Positions 1-5,660 of a stretch of DNA of 5,677 nt are shown here, in pieces. The DNA is taken from positions 1 through 5,677 of the forward strand of contig JAAZHB010000233.1 of the NCBI GenBank assembly GCA_012510935.1, given 5' to 3'. The translations under genes were made by a program, and so were the position numbers. Position 1 is the stretch's first letter. Each line of letters opens with the position of its first letter. The notes below the pieces were generated by a model. It had not been told where the DNA came from and did not search any database. It worked only from the letters and a program-made list of their open reading frames with translations. The stretch comes from Clostridiales bacterium (GTDB taxonomy: Bacteria; Bacillota_A; Clostridia; Peptostreptococcales; Anaerovoracaceae).

Positions 1-455
1 ACTGCCTTGAGGCCGCTGGCGTAACTTCGGCGATTGTGAACCTGGGCGGCAATGTGATTGCAGTCGGCGGCAAGCCGAACGCGGACGGCTTCACGATTGG
101 GGTTGAGAAGCCGTTCAGCGATTCTTCCGAACTAATAGGTAGCGTTCAAGCTGAAAATCAGACAGTTGTGACATCTGGTGTCTATGAACGCCAATTTGAA
201 ATAGATGGCAAGATCTACCATCATATTCTCAGTACTACAACAGGCTATCCAGTTTCGACTGACCTTGATTCAGTTACTATTATTACAGACAAAGGGCATT
301 CGGTCGATGCAGATGCTCTAAGCACAATCTGCCTAATATCCGGGTCCAAAGCCGGGAAGGAACTCATAGAATCCATTGACGGATATGAGGCGCTTTTCTG
401 CTTATCAGACGGAAGCTTCGTAAAGACATCTGGGATGAAATTCGACGAGAAATAG
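1..455 (+). CDS. apbE: FAD:protein FMN transferase (ApbE family), C-terminal part, cut by the window edge
   Basis: Enzymes of this family move FMN from FAD onto a Thr or Ser of a target flavoprotein (for example Rnf/Nqr subunits or FMN-binding reductases), usually outside the membrane with Mg2+. The reading frame is open from the left edge (first full codon at base 3) to TAG at 453-455, about 150 codons, against roughly 300-350 for the whole family, so the N-terminal half lies outside. Family signatures are in order: VNLGGNVIAVGGKP, then TSGVYERQFEIDGKIYHHI, TGYP, and near the end the metal-site stretch DADALST. The GTG at base 36 is only an internal Val codon inside the conserved VNLGG stretch, not a start. 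One oddity: the segment usually written HI(I/L)D-x-x-TGYP reads HILSTTTGYP, so the usual acidic residue is Ser. The first 120 bases are about 62% GC and the rest about 40%. The target flavoprotein is not visible here. Confidence 0.93.
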   Translation, partial: CLEAAGVTSAIVNLGGNVIAVGGKPNADGFTIGVEKPFSDSSELIGSVQAENQTVVTSGVYERQFEIDGKIYHHILSTTTGYPVSTDLDSVTIITDKGHSVDADALSTICLISGSKAGKELIESIDGYEALFCLSDGSFVKTSGMKFDEK

Positions 456-541
456 CAAGCTAGTTTTGGTTGAAGTTGGCATAGAGCAAAACCAATAATC
501 TTGATTTTAAATTTATTTTTGAGGAAGGAATAAGCACAACA

Positions 542-1642
542 ATGGAAGAGCAAACTCGCATTTTAAATAAGAAGAGCAAAATCATATTGGTCTCTATTCT
601 CTGCATAGTGCTACTTGCCGTTGCCAGCACTTTTCTAGTTTTGCATCATATCAAAACTACTAGGAATGACGCGATAATTAAGTCTGTTAAAGAGGTTTTG
701 AACACGGAGCAATTGCAAGCAAAGCAAGACATTGTTATGGGCATCAAGGGAGACAGAAATACAATTCTTCTTCAAGGCGAGGCCTACATTGAGGCAGGTG
801 CTTTCGCGATTGATAAAGATACTGGCCCGATAACTGAATATGAAACCGAGGGAACTGTAGACACATCTAAAGTTGGCGAATATGAGGTTAAATATACTTT
901 TAAGTCTCGTAACGCCTCTTCAGATATTACAAGAACCGTAAAGGTTGTTTCAGCCGAAGACTTTGGTTCAAAAGCATCTCAAGTTTCCGTTCTTGCCTAT
1001 CACTATGTATGCAAGGATGACGATACGAAATCAATCCAGAACAAATTCACTGTTACAGTGTCTGCACTTGAGCAACAGATAAAGTATTTAAAGGATAACA
1101 ATTATTATTTCCCAAGTTTTCAAGAGCTGAGAGCCTACATCGATGGAACTCACTCACTTCCTGCGAAAAGTGTCATCCTCACATTCGATGATGGAGAAAC
1201 GAATTTTCTGGAAAACGGAACTCCTATCTTCGAGAAATATGAGGTTCCTGTTGTGTCATATGCTATTGGACAATACAGGGGCAATACAGATGCAGCTTTG
1301 AAAGTTCTAAAATATGCAAATCCATACATTTGTTTTGAGAACCACACATTTGCGTTACATGAGGATAAGGTTAGCGATAAAGCACCTATAACATTTAAGA
1401 GTAGAGATGAGCTAATAGCAGATTTTACTAAGAATAACCAGATTACTGGTAATAACGATTCCTTGGCATACCCTTACGGGGAATACACAAAAGCTGCGCA
1501 GGAAGCCGTAACCGAGATGAATATTCCGTGCACTTTCGTATTCAAGAATGGAAGAGTGCATGTTGGAGACAATCCGACAATACTTAGAAGAATGATTATT
1601 TATAATTCCACTACCTTCCAGGAATTCCAAAATAGCTTATAG
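542..1642 (+). CDS. Membrane-anchored polysaccharide deacetylase with Ig-like stalk (NodB/PgaB-IcaB type)
   Basis: This 366-residue protein is predicted to remove N-acetyl (or O-acetyl) groups from a cell-surface or wall glycan. Residues 1-12 are polar and basic, and about 13-36 form one hydrophobic segment with no clear lipobox, so it is probably a signal anchor with the rest outside. Residues about 66-136 resemble a DUF5011/Ig-like beta domain (G-D-x-x-x-L-x-x-G-x-x-Y, then GTVDTSKVGEYEVKYTF and RTVKVV). Residues about 148-360 are the NodB fold: YHYV at 153-156, catalytic and metal-binding TFDDG at 214-218, metal ligands in HTFALH (H268, H273), and AYPYGEYT at 309-316. HTFALH recalls SHTHDLH/SHTYDLH of PgaB and IcaB, which favours a poly-N-acetylglucosamine-like substrate, but the true substrate cannot be read from sequence. 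The ATG at 542 follows GAGGAAGG (521-528), a slightly long 13-nt spacing. It lies 86 bp after apbE and is closed by the terminator at 1697-1729. Confidence 0.9.
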   Translation: MEEQTRILNKKSKIILVSILCIVLLAVASTFLVLHHIKTTRNDAIIKSVKEVLNTEQLQAKQDIVMGIKGDRNTILLQGEAYIEAGAFAIDKDTGPITEYETEGTVDTSKVGEYEVKYTFKSRNASSDITRTVKVVSAEDFGSKASQVSVLAYHYVCKDDDTKSIQNKFTVTVSALEQQIKYLKDNNYYFPSFQELRAYIDGTHSLPAKSVILTFDDGETNFLENGTPIFEKYEVPVVSYAIGQYRGNTDAALKVLKYANPYICFENHTFALHEDKVSDKAPITFKSRDELIADFTKNNQITGNNDSLAYPYGEYTKAAQEAVTEMNIPCTFVFKNGRVHVGDNPTILRRMIIYNSTTFQEFQNSL

Positions 1643-1649
1643 GTAAATT

Positions 1650-1668
1650 TGTCGCTTCTCAAGTGACC
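1650..1668. repeat. 19-bp imperfect palindrome, left copy flanking the MoxR/VWA unit
   Basis: TGTCGCTTCTCAAGTGACC is an imperfect dyad centred on T1659 (GTC-CTT-T-AAG-GAC paired). It matches the copy at 4199-4217 at 15 of 19 positions in the same orientation, and the A/T-rich flanks are also alike (AAATT-type on the left, a T-rich run on the right). It begins 7 bp after the deacetylase stop codon. It could be a remnant of an insertion-sequence end, a recombination scar or a protein-binding site. The sequence does not decide between these. Confidence 0.5.
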
Positions 1669-1696
1669 ATTTCTTAATTCAAATAACTAAAGTTAA

Positions 1697-1729
1697 GTCG
1701 TAATCAAGAACTCTTGATTGCGGCTTTTT
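1697..1729 (+). terminator. Rho-independent terminator after the deacetylase gene
   Basis: GTCGTAATCAAG (1697-1708), a 4-base loop and CTTGATTGCGGC (1713-1724) form a 12-bp stem with two G-U pairs, followed at once by TTTTT (1725-1729). It lies 54 bp after the deacetylase stop. On the opposite strand the same stem is followed only by TTAACTTTAG, so it may weakly stop the converging VWA-gene transcript as well. No better minus-strand terminator is seen between 1643 and 1802. Confidence 0.88.
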
Positions 1730-1802
1730 CTTAATTTGCCTTGATTGCGCTCTTATCCAAAGTAATATAATCAGTCTCCAGTTCGCTCTATCTTTTTTTC
1801 TT

Positions 1803-3035
1803 TTATTTTTTCTTTATTCTCACAACCTTACCGAATGGCGGCGTAACCTCATCATTATTTATTATCCACAATACAGGTATGTTAGATGCTTCTTTCGAAG
1901 GTGGGTATTGTCCCTTTCCATCAGTAATAACAACCAAGCAGGACGGAAGGGTTTCCATCTGATCATTAATATATTTAAAGATTGGAATGAAGTTTGTTCC
2001 ACCTCCGCCTACTGGTTGAACGCTGAATAAATCCGTTATATTTTCAAAAGGTTGAGTTCCATAGACCTTGCAGTCAAAAAATCCGAGTCGGCCTCGCAGT
2101 CCTCCATTAAACTGTTCTATTGCCGAAGATATCTCTACATATGCTGCACTAAGCATCTCATCTTCAACAGAACCAGATGTATCTACCATAAATAAAATAT
2201 CTTTAGTTAGGAATTCTTTATCATTAAAGTCCGGTAGCATAAAGTCGCTATCAGCAAACCTCGCATCTGGCGGCAAGAAAGAATAGTCTGTTATTTGTTC
2301 CTGTACGAACGCGTCCAATAGTACTCTCCAATCTAACTCTGATTTTTGCTTTAGGCTATCTTTTAGTTTTCTAATGTATATGGCCTGTTCTCTATCGGAC
2401 ATATCAGTTTCGCCTCTAGCACGACTTGTCCCAGTGGCAGTTCCAACTCCACTGATGCTGACATCGGGTTTTTGGTGACTTGAATAAGAATCACTATCTA
2501 AAATTAGAATTCCGTCCTCAACATAGCTACTTCTTAAATCCCAGTATTTGTCTGAGTCAGCTATAAATTTTGAAGTGCTCTCTGCCTCCATGTGCCTGAA
2601 CCAATAATTAATTCTCGAATATGCCTCATAAACATTTTTAACCCTATTATTTGCCTTATCATATTGAAATTCTTTGGATAAACGCTTATAGCTTCCCTCA
2701 TCAAATCCAAGAGCTATTAAATAACTCTTTATTTCTTCGTCACACGCATAATGAAACGCATCTCCAGCATATTCTTTTGTTCTGAAGATGTGTCCTGTTG
2801 TGATATGAAGCACTTGATGACATAGTATGCTATCAAGTTCATTAGGTGCTAGGCGTTGCAAAAAATCTGGGTTGAAAAAAATACATTTGCCATTTGTCGA
2901 AATTTTCTTTATGCCATTATCGGCTACAAAACTTAAATGCATAAGAAGGAACGCAAATAGCGGATGCGTTCTCAACAATCTACCACGCGACTCCTCAATT
3001 AGTATTTGTAATTTCTTTATTCTATTTCTAGTCAT
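1803..3035 (-). CDS. DUF2201-type protein: metallopeptidase-like N-terminal domain plus VWA domain
   Basis: This 410-residue soluble protein has no signal peptide or membrane segment. Its N-terminal part (about 10-150) matches the layout of the putative metallopeptidase domain DUF2201_N: a helical start, then LDSILCHQVLHITTGHIFR at 67-85, then AFHYACDEEIKSYL at 93-106. The zinc motif HExxH appears as HQVLH (73-77), so the general-base Glu is replaced by Gln. Residues 150-230 are polar and probably a linker. Residues about 278-408 are a VWA-like domain with an intact MIDAS: DTSGS at 285-289, Thr in GGGGTNF (T347), and TDG with D372. The tail PVLWIINN...PPFGKVVRIKKK also fits the VWA-like part of DUF2201. 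Its ATG overlaps the stop of the MoxR-type gene by 8 bp, with only a weak AGG nearby, which points to translational coupling. Such proteins act as adaptors or substrates of the partner AAA+ ATPase. The client is unknown, and peptidase activity is doubtful given the Gln. Confidence 0.88.
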   Translation of the reverse strand: MTRNRIKKLQILIEESRGRLLRTHPLFAFLLMHLSFVADNGIKKISTNGKCIFFNPDFLQRLAPNELDSILCHQVLHITTGHIFRTKEYAGDAFHYACDEEIKSYLIALGFDEGSYKRLSKEFQYDKANNRVKNVYEAYSRINYWFRHMEAESTSKFIADSDKYWDLRSSYVEDGILILDSDSYSSHQKPDVSISGVGTATGTSRARGETDMSDREQAIYIRKLKDSLKQKSELDWRVLLDAFVQEQITDYSFLPPDARFADSDFMLPDFNDKEFLTKDILFMVDTSGSVEDEMLSAAYVEISSAIEQFNGGLRGRLGFFDCKVYGTQPFENITDLFSVQPVGGGGTNFIPIFKYINDQMETLPSCLVVITDGKGQYPPSKEASNIPVLWIINNDEVTPPFGKVVRIKKK

Positions 3036-4128
3036 CGCCTAACCATATTTCGTTTTTTACAGCCCACCACGAATAGCTGTCATTATTTGCAAGAAAGCAT
3101 CTTATTTCTTTAATATTGGACAGTTCTAGAAAAGCATTGTGCATGAACTCCGTAGGCATAGTTTCTAGATATGCTATTGCATTATTTATCCCTGCCTGAG
3201 TTTTAATACCATTTGCTTCCCTGACAATCTGGTTTGCTGCCATATACTGTGCCTCAGCTCTATGTGAAATTCGTCGTTCCGTTCCATTAAAGATAGCTCG
3301 AATTGAAGGAATATCTTCTTCATCTTCCATCCATATCTGCAAAGCAGTAGCTGCACTAGTGCCTACACAGCCAGAAACCATAGCAAACATCTTACCTATA
3401 TCATCAGATATATACGATAAAAGATTACTTACCATCTGCCAAGACCTTGGTGTCGGAAATGCTAGCCCATCATTCAAAGCATCGAAGCCCATCAAAAATT
3501 GCGGCTTATCTTTAAGAAAGCTTAATACATTGTTATTAATGTTTGCTTCAGCCGCCCATTTAAGCCAACTCCCTATATCTGGTTGAATTTCTAGGTGGCA
3601 CAGCCTATTAGCGAGCGCTTTTGGCATATTGAAAGTCACCGAACGGTCAGTAATTCTATTTCCTGCAGCAATTACAATACAATTCTCGGGCAGCTCCTGC
3701 TCTCCAATTGTTCTATCTAGTGTAATCTGATATGCAGCAGCTTGAACCGATTGAGGAGCAGCTGAAATTTCATCCAACAAAAGAATGTTGACAACATCAT
3801 TGCTCTCATCCATCTTGAATATCTGTGGCTTCAGCCAGACCGCCAGCGTCTTATCTGCATTAGCGGTAGGAATTCCTCTTAGATCAACCGGGTTGAAAAG
3901 AAGCAATCGCACATCGGTAACTTTCACTTTCTTCCCAGTTTCTCCCTCTATTCTTGTCCCAATTTGTCTAACTCCTTGAGATTTACCAACCCCGGGAGGT
4001 CCCCAGAGCATTATTGAGGGGAATGCGCGAAAACTGATTCCTTTCTGTATTAAAGATGCATATGCACTCGATAATTGCGTCACCATCTCTTCCACAGTTA
4101 TGCTTTCAATTGTAGTTCCTTCTTTCAT
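3028..4128 (-). CDS. MoxR-type AAA+ ATPase, partner of the VWA protein
   Basis: This is a cytoplasmic ring-forming ATPase expected to remodel proteins together with the downstream VWA protein. Residue numbers are from the ATG at 4128 (366 residues): Walker A GPPGVGKS at 43-50, Walker B NILLLDE at 114-120, sensor 1 AAGN with N157, a likely Arg finger in ALANRL (R175), and sensor 2 in TPRSW (R228). The C-terminal part (about 235-366) is helical and not recognised as a separate domain. Start choice: a GTG at 4143 would add five residues, but GAGGAG at 4136-4141 sits 7 nt before the ATG at 4128 and overlaps that GTG, so the ATG is preferred. The stop overlaps the VWA gene start by 8 bp (ATGACTAG), so the two form one transcription unit and probably one complex. 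Analogous pairs are RavA-ViaA, CbbQ-CbbO and NorQ-NorD. No rubisco, nitric oxide reductase or other classical client lies next to it. Confidence 0.92.
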   Translation of the reverse strand: MKEGTTIESITVEEMVTQLSSAYASLIQKGISFRAFPSIMLWGPPGVGKSQGVRQIGTRIEGETGKKVKVTDVRLLLFNPVDLRGIPTANADKTLAVWLKPQIFKMDESNDVVNILLLDEISAAPQSVQAAAYQITLDRTIGEQELPENCIVIAAGNRITDRSVTFNMPKALANRLCHLEIQPDIGSWLKWAAEANINNNVLSFLKDKPQFLMGFDALNDGLAFPTPRSWQMVSNLLSYISDDIGKMFAMVSGCVGTSAATALQIWMEDEEDIPSIRAIFNGTERRISHRAEAQYMAANQIVREANGIKTQAGINNAIAYLETMPTEFMHNAFLELSNIKEIRCFLANNDSYSWWAVKNEIWLGDD

Positions 4129-4135
4129 TCTTCTA

Positions 4136-4141
4136 CTCCTC
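4136..4141 (-). promoter_or_regulatory. Ribosome binding site that decides the MoxR-type gene start
   Basis: GAGGAG on the minus strand, 7 nt before the ATG at 4128. Because it overlaps the in-frame GTG at 4143, that GTG cannot use it. The only candidate for the GTG is a weak AGGT farther upstream. Confidence 0.7.
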
Positions 4142-4163
4142 ACGTTACCTGAAAGTCCAGCTT

Positions 4164-4169
4164 ATTATA
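4164..4169 (-). promoter_or_regulatory. Candidate -10 element for the MoxR/VWA unit
   Basis: A perfect TATAAT on the minus strand predicts a start near 4157 and a leader of about 29 nt before the ATG at 4128. At the usual 16-18 bp upstream there is only TTCTAG-like sequence, so the -35 is poor. The promoter may be weak or need an activator. The palindrome at 4199-4217 lies 30 bp upstream of the -10, which is close enough for a regulator site. Confidence 0.45.
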
Positions 4170-4198
4170 TTAATTGTAGCGCAGTCCTAGAAAAAAAT

Positions 4199-4217
4199 TG
4201 TCACTTCTGAAATGACA
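4199..4217. repeat. 19-bp near-perfect palindrome, right copy flanking the MoxR/VWA unit
   Basis: TGTCACTTCTGAAATGACA is symmetric about T4208 with one mismatched pair out of nine. It is the better-preserved partner of the copy at 1650-1668 (15 of 19 positions the same). It lies between the terminator at 4229-4261 and the candidate promoter at 4164-4169. It could be an operator for the MoxR/VWA promoter, but the second copy beyond the far end of the unit fits a boundary or insertion-sequence-end remnant better. Confidence 0.55.
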
Positions 4218-4228
4218 CTTTTATGTAG

Positions 4229-4261
4229 ATAAAAAGAGGTCAGCGCTGTGCTGACCTCTTT
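4229..4261 (-). terminator. Rho-independent terminator after the MerR relic
   Basis: A perfect 12-bp stem (4250-4261 with 4233-4244, arms AAAGAGGTCAGC and GCTGACCTCTTT) has a 5-base loop. On the minus strand it is followed by a T run (complement of A4231-4235). On the + strand it is followed by CTCATT, so it works mainly on the minus strand. It closes the transcript from the MerR-type promoter at 4458-4488 and shields the MoxR promoter from read-through. The last codons of the MerR relic lie inside the stem. Confidence 0.88.
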
Positions 4262-4428
4262 CTCATTATGTGTTGCACTTCACTTATAGGCAATCCCGTT
4301 CTTCGAAGAATAACAATTCTCATCAAGGCATCTACATCTTCCTTTGAAAAAGTCTCTATAATCAGTTTCTTTATTTCGATTTGGTCTTAATAATCCCATT
4401 TTCTCATAATATCTAATGCTGTGTTCAT
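4240..4428 (-). pseudogene. Broken MerR-family regulator (DNA-binding domain fragment)
   Basis: An excellent ribosome binding site, AAGGAGGAG (4434-4442), stands 5 nt before the ATG at 4428, but that frame ends after 13 codons. One frame over, from about 4420, the sequence reads HSIRYYEKMGLLRPNRNKETDYRDF, the recognition and wing part of a MerR-type winged helix. After a run of five T (complement of 4347-4351) the family sequence continues in another frame as EDVDALMRIVILRRTGLPI followed by SEVQHIM, ending at TGA 4240-4242. Dropping one T would join these as YRDFSKEDVDAL. The first helix-turn-helix segment normally preceding the IRYYE motif is missing, as if deleted just after the ATG. There is no C-terminal coiled coil or effector domain. 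So there are at least two frame-breaking lesions plus truncation at the terminator. The single-T event could be a sequencing error, but the N-terminal loss could not. It is probably non-functional. Confidence 0.8.
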
Positions 4429-4457
4429 TCTTACTCCTCCTTGCTTCTTTTAAAGTA

Positions 4458-4488
4458 AGCATAAACCTTGAAGCAGTTTTAGAGTCAA
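4458..4488 (-). promoter_or_regulatory. MerR-type promoter with 19-bp spacer upstream of the MerR relic
   Basis: On the minus strand TTGACT (4483-4488) and TATGCT (4458-4463) are separated by 19 bp, the overlong spacing typical of promoters that MerR-family proteins activate by DNA distortion. The region holds a degenerate dyad, ACTCTAAA-N5-TTCAAGGT, with 5 of 8 pairs matching and all mismatches transitions. It points at the MerR relic, so it was probably an autoregulated promoter. An ATG at 4462 lies inside the -10 and should not be taken as a start codon. Confidence 0.55.
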
Positions 4489-4523
4489 CAAAAAATTCTA
4501 TCGTTAAGGAATTTCTGCAAAAG

Positions 4524-4550
4524 AAAAACCCTTGGAATTCCAAGGGCTTT
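4524..4550 (-). terminator. Rho-independent terminator of the rplM-rpsI operon
   Basis: CCCTTGGAATTCCAAGGG (4529-4546) is a perfect palindrome. On the minus strand it forms a CCCTTGG/CCAAGGG stem with an AATT loop, extended by a G-U and A-T pairs, and is followed by TTTTTCTTTT (complement of 4519-4528). It begins 24 bp after the rpsI stop codon. Confidence 0.9.
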
Positions 4551-4574
4551 AAGTCTTTTGATAAATCTGTTTGA

Positions 4575-4973
4575 TTATCTCTTGCTGAACTGTGAAGCTC
4601 TTCTAGCCTTCTTAAGACCTGGCTTCTTTCTCTCTGTCATTCTTGAGTCTCTTGTAAGGAATCCTGCTGCCTTCAGAGTTGCTCTGTAAGCCTCAGCATC
4701 GATATCACAAAGAGCTCTTGAAATTCCGTGTCTAAGAGCTCCGGACTGTCCTGTAAATCCACCACCGTTTACTGTAGCGATTACATCATACTGTCCAAGT
4801 GTGTTAGTAAGCTCAAGTGGTCTTCTAACTTCGCTCTTTACTAAATCCTTGCCACCGAAATATTCGTCAAGGTCTCTCTTATTGATTATGATTCTTCCTG
4901 TTCCAGGGAGTAATCTGACTCTTGCAACTGAAGACTTTCTTCTTCCTGTTGCCTGATACATTGTCTTTGCCAT
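4575..4973 (-). CDS. rpsI: 30S ribosomal protein uS9 (S9)
   Basis: This is a structural protein of the small ribosomal subunit head. Its C-terminal tail reaches the P-site tRNA. The 132 residues carry all the family marks: [14 protein letters not shown] at 8-21, [18 protein letters not shown] at 24-41, [21 protein letters not shown] in the centre, then [24 protein letters not shown] ending in the conserved SKR. It is complete and of normal length. The ATG at 4973 follows an AAAGGGGG ribosome binding site. It begins 18 bp after the rplM stop, the standard uL13-uS9 operon order, and ends at its own terminator (4524-4550). Confidence 0.98.
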   Translation of the reverse strand: MAKTMYQATGRRKSSVARVRLLPGTGRIIINKRDLDEYFGGKDLVKSEVRRPLELTNTLGQYDVIATVNGGGFTGQSGALRHGISRALCDIDAEAYRATLKAAGFLTRDSRMTERKKPGLKKARRASQFSKR

Positions 4974-4991
4974 TGTCTATTTCCCCCTTTC

Positions 4992-5420
4992 CTAGAATGT
5001 GTACTCTTCTGGCTGCTGAGCTGCATGTGGATGCTCAGGGCCAGCATATACCTTTAGCTTCTTGAACATCTGTCTGCCAAGTCTTCCCTTAGGCATCATT
5101 CCCTTAACTGCGTGGCGAATGATTTCTTCTGGCTTCTTAGCACGAAGTTCCTGTAGTGATGTCTCTCTTAGTCCACCTGGGTATCCAGTGTGTCTAACAT
5201 AAATCTTGTCAGTTTCCTTCTTACCTGTTACATGAACCTTCTCTGCGTTGATTACGATTACATAATCTCCACAATCCATGTGTGGTGTGTAAGTTGGCTT
5301 CTTCTTTCCTCTTAGAATGCTTGCAGCTTCAACAGCGAGCTTACCAAGAGTCTTTCCTTCTGCATCGATTACAACCCAATTGTGTTCAATGTCTGCAGCC
5401 TTTGCGATATAAGACTTCAT
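4992..5420 (-). CDS. rplM: 50S ribosomal protein uL13 (L13)
   Basis: This is an early-assembling large-subunit protein. The 142 residues match the full family length and landmarks: [15 protein letters not shown], then [66 protein letters not shown] and the terminal [13 protein letters not shown]. The ATG at 5420 follows AAAGGA at good spacing. It is the first gene of the rplM-rpsI operon, expressed from the promoter at 5632-5660 through a long structured leader, which suggests regulation at the RNA level. Confidence 0.98.
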   Translation of the reverse strand: MKSYIAKAADIEHNWVVIDAEGKTLGKLAVEAASILRGKKKPTYTPHMDCGDYVIVINAEKVHVTGKKETDKIYVRHTGYPGGLRETSLQELRAKKPEEIIRHAVKGMMPKGRLGRQMFKKLKVYAGPEHPHAAQQPEEYTF

Positions 5421-5625
5421 TTAATAATCCTTTCCACCTACTTGGTTCTTATTTATTATAAGAAACTTTTTCGGCCTGCCTACTTAGATATTGTATCGTG
5501 TTCGGCATAACTAAAATAACTAGTGTAGGAGCTGCCGGGCTAAGCCCTGCCCCTTAGTTCACGCTAGTATTGAATCTATCTTGTGCAAAATCAATTCGCA
5601 CAACAACCCATTCAACTAAACGTGC
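5421..5625 (-). promoter_or_regulatory. Structured 5' leader of rplM-rpsI, candidate ribosomal-protein leader
   Basis: About 205 nt lie between the predicted transcription start and the rplM ATG, with no credible gene. Three hairpins can be drawn in the minus-strand RNA: TTGTGC/GCACAA (5581-5603, 6 bp); a compound stem at 5519-5568 with three stacked helices (ACTAG/CTAGT outer, GGGGC/GCTCC middle, GGGC/GCCC apex with a UUA loop); and TTCTTAT/ATAAGAA (5446-5464) just before the ribosome binding site. AAGTAGG occurs twice near the 3' end (5437-5443 and 5479-5485). Firmicute rplM genes are known to carry an L13 leader RNA that is thought to allow feedback by the protein. Whether this one matches that family's consensus cannot be judged by eye. 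Confidence 0.5.
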
Positions 5626-5631
5626 TTAGTA

Positions 5632-5660
5632 ATTATATGGGTACAAGCCCTCTATGTCAA
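5632..5660 (-). promoter_or_regulatory. Perfect-consensus sigma-A promoter of rplM-rpsI
   Basis: On the minus strand TTGACA (5655-5660), a 17-bp spacer and TATAAT (5632-5637) match the housekeeping consensus at all twelve positions. The expected start is near 5625. A promoter this strong fits ribosomal-protein genes, and the long leader downstream could hold the control. Confidence 0.9.

Noticed and set aside
456..541. Possible terminator or promoter between apbE and the deacetylase gene
   Set aside because: Short pairings (GTTTTG/CAAAAC, TTGGTT/AACCAA) have 18-20 base loops and no directly adjoining T run. No -35/-10 pair with acceptable spacing was found.
245..553. Minus-strand open frame of 102 codons opposite apbE
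   Set aside because: It has no recognisable protein features and lies opposite conserved ApbE coding sequence, so it is a shadow frame.
4460..4462. ATG at 4462 as a start for a MerR-like protein (MLTLKEA...)
   Set aside because: It falls inside the -10 of the MerR-type promoter, so it would be upstream of the transcript. The strong AAGGAGGAG site serves the ATG at 4428 instead.
4280..4543. Open frame of 87 codons on the minus strand starting with TTG
   Set aside because: The TTG lies in the stem of the rpsI terminator and has no ribosome binding site. Its second half is only one frame of the broken MerR relic.
5455..5460. Second TATAAT on the minus strand close to rplM
   Set aside because: There is no -35-like hexamer at 15-19 bp, and the sequence is part of an A/T hairpin in the leader. 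The promoter at 5632-5660 is far better.
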